NCBI GenBank assembly: GCA_938046705.1
Contig: CALIWP010000157.1
Location: forward strand, 1 to 9,096
From: an uncultured Campylobacter sp.
Lineage (GTDB): Bacteria > Campylobacterota > Campylobacteria > Campylobacterales > Campylobacteraceae
Direction: 5' to 3'
Length of the DNA stretch: 9,096 nucleotides
Part shown: in pieces, positions 5,363 to 9,096 of the stretch
How the letters are laid out: each line of letters starts with the position of its first letter
How positions within the stretch are numbered: the first letter of the stretch is position 1
Made by a program: the position numbers and the translations under genes
The notes under the pieces: generated by a model
Told to the model about the DNA's origin: nothing
Databases searched by the model: none
The model's input: only the letters and a program-made list of their open reading frames with translations

Positions 5363-6181
5363 ATGAAAAAATCGTTTTTTAACGCATCGAAGATTGCGAC
5401 TTTGGCTTTGCCTTTTCTTTTGACGGGTTGTATGTCGTCGATGAGTATGGGATCGCCTGGGGCTAAAACGACGGCTACTGGCTCAGCTGCGGGTTCAAGC
5501 GCGCACAATACTAACTCTGGACTAACCAGATGTACCGAGTCTATGGGTACGGTTACGATTTATGAGGATAGAAATAGCGACTGGTACTCCGTCGTAACCG
5601 GGCAGTACAAACTAACATCTACTATCCCGGTTCTTAGGCTCCTAGCTCAGCAGTCAAACTGCTTCGTAGTCGTCGAGCGTAGCAAGGCATTTAACCAAAT
5701 GTTAGAAGAGCGCGCGTTGATGGAGTCGGGCGAGCTTAGAAAGAACTCAAATTTCAAAAAAGGTCAGATGGTCGCCGCGGACTATACCTTAACTCCTACG
5801 ATAACATTTAGCGAGAGCAATACTAGCGGACTAGGTGGCGTTGTCGGCGCATTTTTCGGCTCGGTTGCAGGTACCGTAGCCGGCGGGTTTAGCACGAGCG
5901 ACGTAAGTACTGTTCTAACGCTAATCGAAAACCGATCGGGCGTACAGTTAGCGGCAGCCGAGGGAAGCGCTAGAAACACGGACTTTGCAGGACTTGGAGG
6001 CTTATTTGGTAGTAAGGTAGGCGGAGGACTTGGGGCCTATGCTAATACGCCTGAAGGTAAAGTCATAGTAGCAGCCTTCACCGACTCGATGAATAACCTA
6101 ATAGAAGCCGTCAGAAACTACAAAATGCAAACCGTAAAAGGCGGTTTGGGCGCGGGCGGCGCGATGAAAGTAGCGGATTGA
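5363..6181 (+). CDS. CsgG/HfaB-like outer-membrane lipoprotein
   Basis: This 272-residue protein starts with a lipoprotein signal peptide: MKKS, a hydrophobic stretch (11-20) and the lipobox LTGC, with the lipidated cysteine at C23. A Ser/Gly/Ala-rich linker (24-53) follows. The folded part begins near TRCTESMGTVTIYEDR (55-70). The stretch NCFVVVERSKAFNQMLEERA (99-118), then VAADYTLTPTITF (137-149), resembles the CsgG core, where the family has a W/F-x-x-x-E-R-x-x-x-x-x-L-x-E-R-like block. Two Gly-rich stretches (155-176 and 205-226) sit where CsgG has membrane-inserting parts. CsgG forms an oligomeric outer-membrane pore that secretes curli subunits; HfaB secretes holdfast-anchor amyloids. 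C57 and C100 could pair. No curli subunit or csgE/csgF is in the window. An AAGGAG site at proper spacing and the downstream terminator make it monocistronic. Family moderately sure; cargo unknown. Confidence 0.75.
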   Translation: MKKSFFNASKIATLALPFLLTGCMSSMSMGSPGAKTTATGSAAGSSAHNTNSGLTRCTESMGTVTIYEDRNSDWYSVVTGQYKLTSTIPVLRLLAQQSNCFVVVERSKAFNQMLEERALMESGELRKNSNFKKGQMVAADYTLTPTITFSESNTSGLGGVVGAFFGSVAGTVAGGFSTSDVSTVLTLIENRSGVQLAAAEGSARNTDFAGLGGLFGSKVGGGLGAYANTPEGKVIVAAFTDSMNNLIEAVRNYKMQTVKGGLGAGGAMKVAD

Positions 6182-6194
6182 TTTTATCTTCGTT

Positions 6195-6228
6195 AGGCTA
6201 GAGTGACCAGAATCGCTCTAGCCTTTTA
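6195..6228 (+). terminator. Strong intrinsic terminator of the CsgG-like gene
   Basis: AGGCTAGAGTGA (6195-6206) pairs with TCGCTCTAGCCT (6213-6224) through one G-U pair, around a CCAGAA loop. The hairpin is followed directly by a T-tract (TTTT, then AT). It starts 14 bp after the stop codon. This is the clearest rho-independent terminator in the window. Confidence 0.88.
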
Positions 6229-6257
6229 TAAGCGCAAAGCAATCTCTGCATTGAGCT

Positions 6258-6285
6258 TAAATTTGAGCTTTCGGGCTCAAATTTA
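6258..6285. repeat. Perfect 11-bp hairpin in the gap between convergent genes
   Basis: TAAATTTGAGC (6258-6268) and GCTCAAATTTA (6275-6285) form a perfect stem around a TTTCGG loop. On the plus strand ACATATTTTTC follows, a possible back-up terminator for the CsgG-like gene. On the minus strand no T-tract follows. The rest of the 267-bp gap (6182-6448) is AT-rich, contains several copies of CAAATTT and has a short GAGTAA-AAA-TTACTC hairpin (6374-6388). I see no gene in it. Confidence 0.5.
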
Positions 6286-6448
6286 CATATTTTTCTACGT
6301 CAAATTTGGGTTTCCTATTTCAAAAACCTGTGTTAAATTTACTTTAAATTCTAGTTCGAAAAATTATAGCGGTGAGTAAAAATTACTCAAATTTGATCTA
6401 GCCATAAACCAAAAACTCAAATTTACGCTCGCTAGCAAATATTAAATT

Positions 6449-7486
6449 TTACTTCGCGTGTAGCTCTTTTGCGTATTTTGACTTTTCGAGATTTTCGATT
6501 AGCTTTTGCGTGCGCATATCTCTGGCCTCGGGTACTAGATGAAACCACGTATCGTGCAGAAATTTACGCGGGAAATAGCTATCTTTATAATCGCCGATCA
6601 TCTCAAAGCCGTTATCTTCGATGAGCTTTTTTACGTCTTTTAAAAATTTTTGATTATCCGCGGCGTGCGGGTCGTTTAGATCGTAACAGTCATCGCCCGC
6701 GACGGCAGGGTAGGTAAAGATAAATTTAATCCCTTTTTCGCGCTCAAGCTTTTTCATAAAATTTAAATTTTCTTTGAAAATATCGCTTATACCGATTTTG
6801 CCGCCTGAAAAATCGGTGAAAAATATGTATTTTTGGCACGGCATCTGCGTGTCTTTGGCTTCTTCTACTTTGCCGATGTATTTATAATCGCCGCGTTCGC
6901 CGTTTCTAAAATCCGGCGAAAAATCGTGCACGGCTTGAGGCTTTTTGTTGATAAAGTTATCGAAATTTATCTCAAATGCCGCTATTTCTTTATAGTCTCT
7001 TATTAGCGCGTTTATAAATGCTTGAAACGGGATTTGCGATATAGTTTTTAGCTTTTCAAAAAACGGTAAATAGTCGTAAAAATGGTGAATCTCAAAAAAA
7101 AGTCCGTAGTAATAAGTATCGGGCGGAACATCGTTGATGTAGTACCTGTACTCCAAAGGTAGGATAAAAATATCTCCTTTATGCGCTAGCTTGGCCGCTC
7201 GGTAGAGTCTGTGGCGTAGCGGATAACCGCCGTGATCGGCTAAATTTATAACCAGCTTGCCAAAGTGATTTTCAAGCATCTGGGAGTTGATACCGTGATA
7301 GGAGTTTGAGCCGCTTTCGACGATGATACGGTTTTGTTCGGTTGTGTTTGAGATGAGGTAGTTTTTATACGCGTAGTGATGAGCCGACGAAACCCTGATG
7401 AGAAACATCGCAAACGCCATATAAAACGCGATCATAACTAGCGTCAAAATAGGAAGCGTCAAAAGAAAAATTTTATATTTTTTCAA
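6449..7486 (-). CDS. SGNH-hydrolase-like membrane-anchored partner of an MBOAT acyltransferase
   Basis: This 345-residue protein has one N-terminal membrane segment (about 7-30) and a large periplasmic domain. IIVESGSNSYHGIN (54-67) lies where SGNH/GDSL proteins have block I; S60 aligns best with the nucleophile, with S58 and G59 in place of the usual G-D. Near the C-terminus D312-TWF-H316-L, followed by MRTQKLIENL, fits the Asp/His part of the triad. SGNH-like proteins encoded beside MBOATs (AlgJ, PatB, DltD) move acyl groups onto a polymer outside the membrane, and that is the inferred role. The start is TTG at 7484-7486: the ribosome binding site TAGGAT overlaps the upstream stop codon, the spacing is right, and the next in-frame ATG (M18) would cut the membrane segment. 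The 8-bp gap to the MBOAT gene indicates one operon with coupled translation. I would not call it PatB on this evidence. Confidence 0.7.
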   Translation of the reverse strand: MKKYKIFLLTLPILTLVMIAFYMAFAMFLIRVSSAHHYAYKNYLISNTTEQNRIIVESGSNSYHGINSQMLENHFGKLVINLADHGGYPLRHRLYRAAKLAHKGDIFILPLEYRYYINDVPPDTYYYGLFFEIHHFYDYLPFFEKLKTISQIPFQAFINALIRDYKEIAAFEINFDNFINKKPQAVHDFSPDFRNGERGDYKYIGKVEEAKDTQMPCQKYIFFTDFSGGKIGISDIFKENLNFMKKLEREKGIKFIFTYPAVAGDDCYDLNDPHAADNQKFLKDVKKLIEDNGFEMIGDYKDSYFPRKFLHDTWFHLVPEARDMRTQKLIENLEKSKYAKELHAK

Positions 7487-7494
7487 ATTTAATC

Positions 7495-8946
7495 CTAAAA
7501 GTTAAAGTATAAAAACGGTGACTCCTGCGCACCGGAGCTAAAAGCAAAAACCAAAGCCAACAAAAACGCCGTAAACAGTGCGGTAAGAAAGCCAAATTTT
7601 GCTCTAGCGGCCATTTCATTCGAGTTTCGCCCAAAAATCGTAACAAAAAGCGTAATACCCATAATAGCGCAAAACGTACCCATGGCTATTTGCGGTGTTT
7701 CCATAAAATTTATTTGATTGTATCCCAGAGAGTTGCTTATGTACTCTAAGTAGTTAAAATTTATCTTAACCGAGCTAAAATCAAACATGCCTTTTAGCAC
7801 TTTCATCGCGCTATCTAGGTCTCTGGCGCGGAAAAATATCCAAGTGATATTTATAAAGTTAAACGTTATAAACCAGGCTAGAAATTTATTCATCGGGCGA
7901 AAATGCGCGCCATAAAATCTACAAACCATCATCGCTAGTCCGTGCAGCGCGCCCCAGATGATAAACATCCAGCCCGCTCCGTGCCAAAGTCCGCCTAGCA
8001 AAAATACTGCAAAAACGTTAGCGTAAGTGCGGTATTCGCCTCTGCGGTTACCGCCTAGCGGGATATAGATGTAGTCGCGTAAAAATCTCGAAAGCGTCAT
8101 ATGCCATCTGTGCCAAAAGTCTTGGATATTTAGCGCTTTGTAGGGGGAGTTGAAATTTATTGGCAGGACAATGTTAAACATATATGAAATGCCGATCGCC
8201 ATATCGGTGTAACCGCTAAAGTCAAAATATAGCTGAAAAGTGTAGCTAAGGCTCGTGATCCATGCCTCGCTCATGCTAAGAGTCGTATACACATCAAAAC
8301 CGTGAAGGGCAAATCTAGCGAAAAAATCGGCCACTACGACCTTTTTAAAAAGTCCGATCGAAAATAAAAAAAGTCCGATGCTTAAATTTTTATAGTTTAT
8401 GTGCTTTAAACGTAAATTTGCAAACTGCGGCATCATCTCGGCGTGGTGGATGATAGGACCGGCTAAAAGATGCGGGAAATACGTAACGAAAAGCGCGTAG
8501 CGAAGGAAGCTGGGTTCTTTTACTTTTTCATGGTAGCAATCCACTAAAAATGCTATTTGCGTAAATGTAAAAAAGCTAATGCCAAGAGGCAAAATAACGT
8601 GGTGCAAAGGTACGTCGGTACCGAAAATTCCGTTAAAATTTTCTATCAAAAAGTCGGTGTATTTGTAGTAGGCCAGTAGGGCTAAATTTGCCGCGACGCC
8701 CGCCCATAAAATAAGTTTTTTGCGAGATGGGTGAGCGCAGAGCAGATGACCGACGTAGAAGTTAAACGTAATCGAACCTAAAATAAGCGGGATATAAATA
8801 AAATTCCAATATCCATAAAAAAATAGCGAAGCGGCCGTGAGCCAAAGAATACTGAGTTGAACGAATTTGAGTTTATTTAAAACAAAATAAACCCCAAAAG
8901 TAATCGGTAAGAAAAAAACTATAAACGCAAATGAGTTAAAAAGCAT
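7495..8946 (-). CDS. MBOAT-family O-acyltransferase (AlgI/PatA/DltB-like)
   Basis: This 483-residue protein has many membrane segments, and its length matches AlgI-type MBOAT proteins. These carry acyl groups, usually acetyl, across the inner membrane so that a partner can attach them to an extracytoplasmic polymer. The signature is intact: LPLGISFFTF (119-128), YFDFSGYTDMAIG (240-252), NIQDFWHRWHMTLSRFLRDY (273-292), IPLGGNR (295-301), and GGLWHGAGWMFIIWGALHG (318-336). H322 is the invariant MBOAT histidine, and H279/H282 sit in the DFWHRWH block. The ATG at 8944-8946 follows an AAGGGT site. The SGNH-like partner gene is 8 bp downstream. In Campylobacter jejuni a PatA/PatB/Ape1 set O-acetylates peptidoglycan, but no Ape1-type esterase or alginate-type glycan gene is visible here, so the target (peptidoglycan, capsule or other glycan) is open. 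Confidence 0.9.
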   Translation of the reverse strand: MLFNSFAFIVFFLPITFGVYFVLNKLKFVQLSILWLTAASLFFYGYWNFIYIPLILGSITFNFYVGHLLCAHPSRKKLILWAGVAANLALLAYYKYTDFLIENFNGIFGTDVPLHHVILPLGISFFTFTQIAFLVDCYHEKVKEPSFLRYALFVTYFPHLLAGPIIHHAEMMPQFANLRLKHINYKNLSIGLFLFSIGLFKKVVVADFFARFALHGFDVYTTLSMSEAWITSLSYTFQLYFDFSGYTDMAIGISYMFNIVLPINFNSPYKALNIQDFWHRWHMTLSRFLRDYIYIPLGGNRRGEYRTYANVFAVFLLGGLWHGAGWMFIIWGALHGLAMMVCRFYGAHFRPMNKFLAWFITFNFINITWIFFRARDLDSAMKVLKGMFDFSSVKINFNYLEYISNSLGYNQINFMETPQIAMGTFCAIMGITLFVTIFGRNSNEMAARAKFGFLTALFTAFLLALVFAFSSGAQESPFLYFNF

Positions 8947-8972
8947 TTTTACCCTTATTTTAAAAGAGTTTA

Positions 8973-8978
8973 AATATA
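8973..8978 (-). promoter_or_regulatory. Candidate -10 box of the acyltransferase operon
   Basis: The minus strand has TATATT 27 bp upstream of the MBOAT start, in AT-rich DNA without a convincing -35. A perfect palindrome, AGCTTT-TT-AAAGCT (8999-9012), lies about 20 bp further upstream, between this promoter and that of the divergent ilvD. It could be a regulatory site for either gene. Confidence 0.3.
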
Positions 8979-9020
8979 CTCAAATTTGATTTAAATTAAG
9001 CTTTTTAAAGCTAAATTCGA

Positions 9021-9026
9021 TAAAAT
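9021..9026 (+). promoter_or_regulatory. Candidate -10 box of ilvD
   Basis: TAAAAT, in the context CGATAAAATCG, lies 28 bp upstream of the ilvD start codon and resembles the Campylobacter -10. No clear -35 is seen. Confidence 0.35.
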
Positions 9027-9054
9027 CGCCCAAATTTCACTAAAAGGATCAAAT

Positions 9055-9096
9055 TTGAGAAGCGACATCATCAAAAAAGGCTATACGCGCGCGCCG
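9055..9096 (+). CDS. ilvD: Dihydroxy-acid dehydratase IlvD (N-terminal fragment)
   Basis: Only 14 codons are inside the window. They read (M)RSDIIKKGYTRAP, which matches from memory the start of IlvD proteins (MRSD-x-IKKG-x-x-RAP). IlvD is an iron-sulfur dehydratase of valine, leucine and isoleucine synthesis in the cytoplasm. The start codon is TTG (9055-9057), with AAGGAT (9044-9049) at the right spacing, and no ATG is available near the conserved N-terminus. The gene runs off the right edge and diverges from the acyltransferase operon. The short fragment limits certainty, but this N-terminus is distinctive. Confidence 0.82.
   Translation, partial: MRSDIIKKGYTRAP

Noticed and set aside
5782..5979. 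Minus-strand 65-residue open frame inside the CsgG-like gene
   Set aside because: It is contained in a gene with a lipobox, strong ribosome binding site and terminator, and has no start signal of its own.
6449..8946. Naming the acyltransferase pair patA/patB
   Set aside because: The partner's motifs differ from the PatB pattern I know, and no Ape1-type esterase is adjacent. The neutral MBOAT/SGNH description is safer.
122..9054. Many copies of AAATTTGA / TCAAATTT across the spacers, some in hairpins, considered as a repeat family or protein-binding word
   Set aside because: Spacing and orientation are irregular, and this word is generally abundant in Campylobacter genomes as I know them. 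It is better seen as a compositional habit than a defined element.
1..9096. Search by eye for CRISPR arrays, insertion sequences, phage genes, tRNA and rRNA
   Set aside because: No regularly spaced repeats, transposase or integrase motifs, or cloverleaf-like sequence were seen in the spacers.

Overview
The window looks like a chromosomal segment of a Campylobacter with fairly high GC, of the C. showae / C. rectus / C. curvus / C. concisus type. The pointers are the ThyX, FlgE and IlvD N-termini, which match epsilonproteobacterial forms from memory; the frequent AAATTTGA / TCAAATTT words in the spacers; AAGGA-type ribosome binding sites; and a sigma-54 promoter in front of the hook gene. The species call is an inference. 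I see no phage, insertion sequence, tRNA, rRNA or CRISPR.

Layout, left to right. (1) The start of thyX (minus strand, runs off the left edge). (2) A type II toxin-antitoxin module on the minus strand: a RelB/DinJ-like antitoxin overlapping a YoeB-like toxin by 8 bp, with its own promoter carrying a small palindrome. (3) flgE, the flagellar hook subunit (minus), with a sigma-54 promoter and a downstream hairpin. Its middle is variable and contains a loop that matches the EF-hand pattern. (4) A 284-bp spacer holding a 100-bp palindromic element bounded by perfect 11-bp inverted repeats. (5) A 446-residue Na+/H+-antiporter-family membrane transporter (minus). (6) A small exported Tyr/Asp/Arg-rich protein (minus), divergent from (7) a CsgG/HfaB-like lipoprotein (plus) that ends in a strong intrinsic terminator. 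(8) A 267-bp non-coding gap with hairpins. (9) A two-gene minus-strand operon: an MBOAT O-acyltransferase followed 8 bp later by an SGNH-like membrane-anchored partner that starts with TTG. (10) The first 14 codons of ilvD (plus), also starting with TTG.

Functionally the window is mostly cell envelope and surface: the hook, a possible outer-membrane secretion pore with a divergent exported protein, and a polymer O-acylation pair. Housekeeping genes (thyX, ilvD) mark the two edges. The TA module between thyX and flgE is the most accessory-looking part. Nothing here is clearly a new system. The best leads are the palindromic 100-bp element, the orphan CsgG-like gene with its divergent exported neighbour, the EF-hand-like loop in the hook protein, the mixed RelB-YoeB pair, and the MBOAT/SGNH pair whose target polymer cannot be read from sequence.
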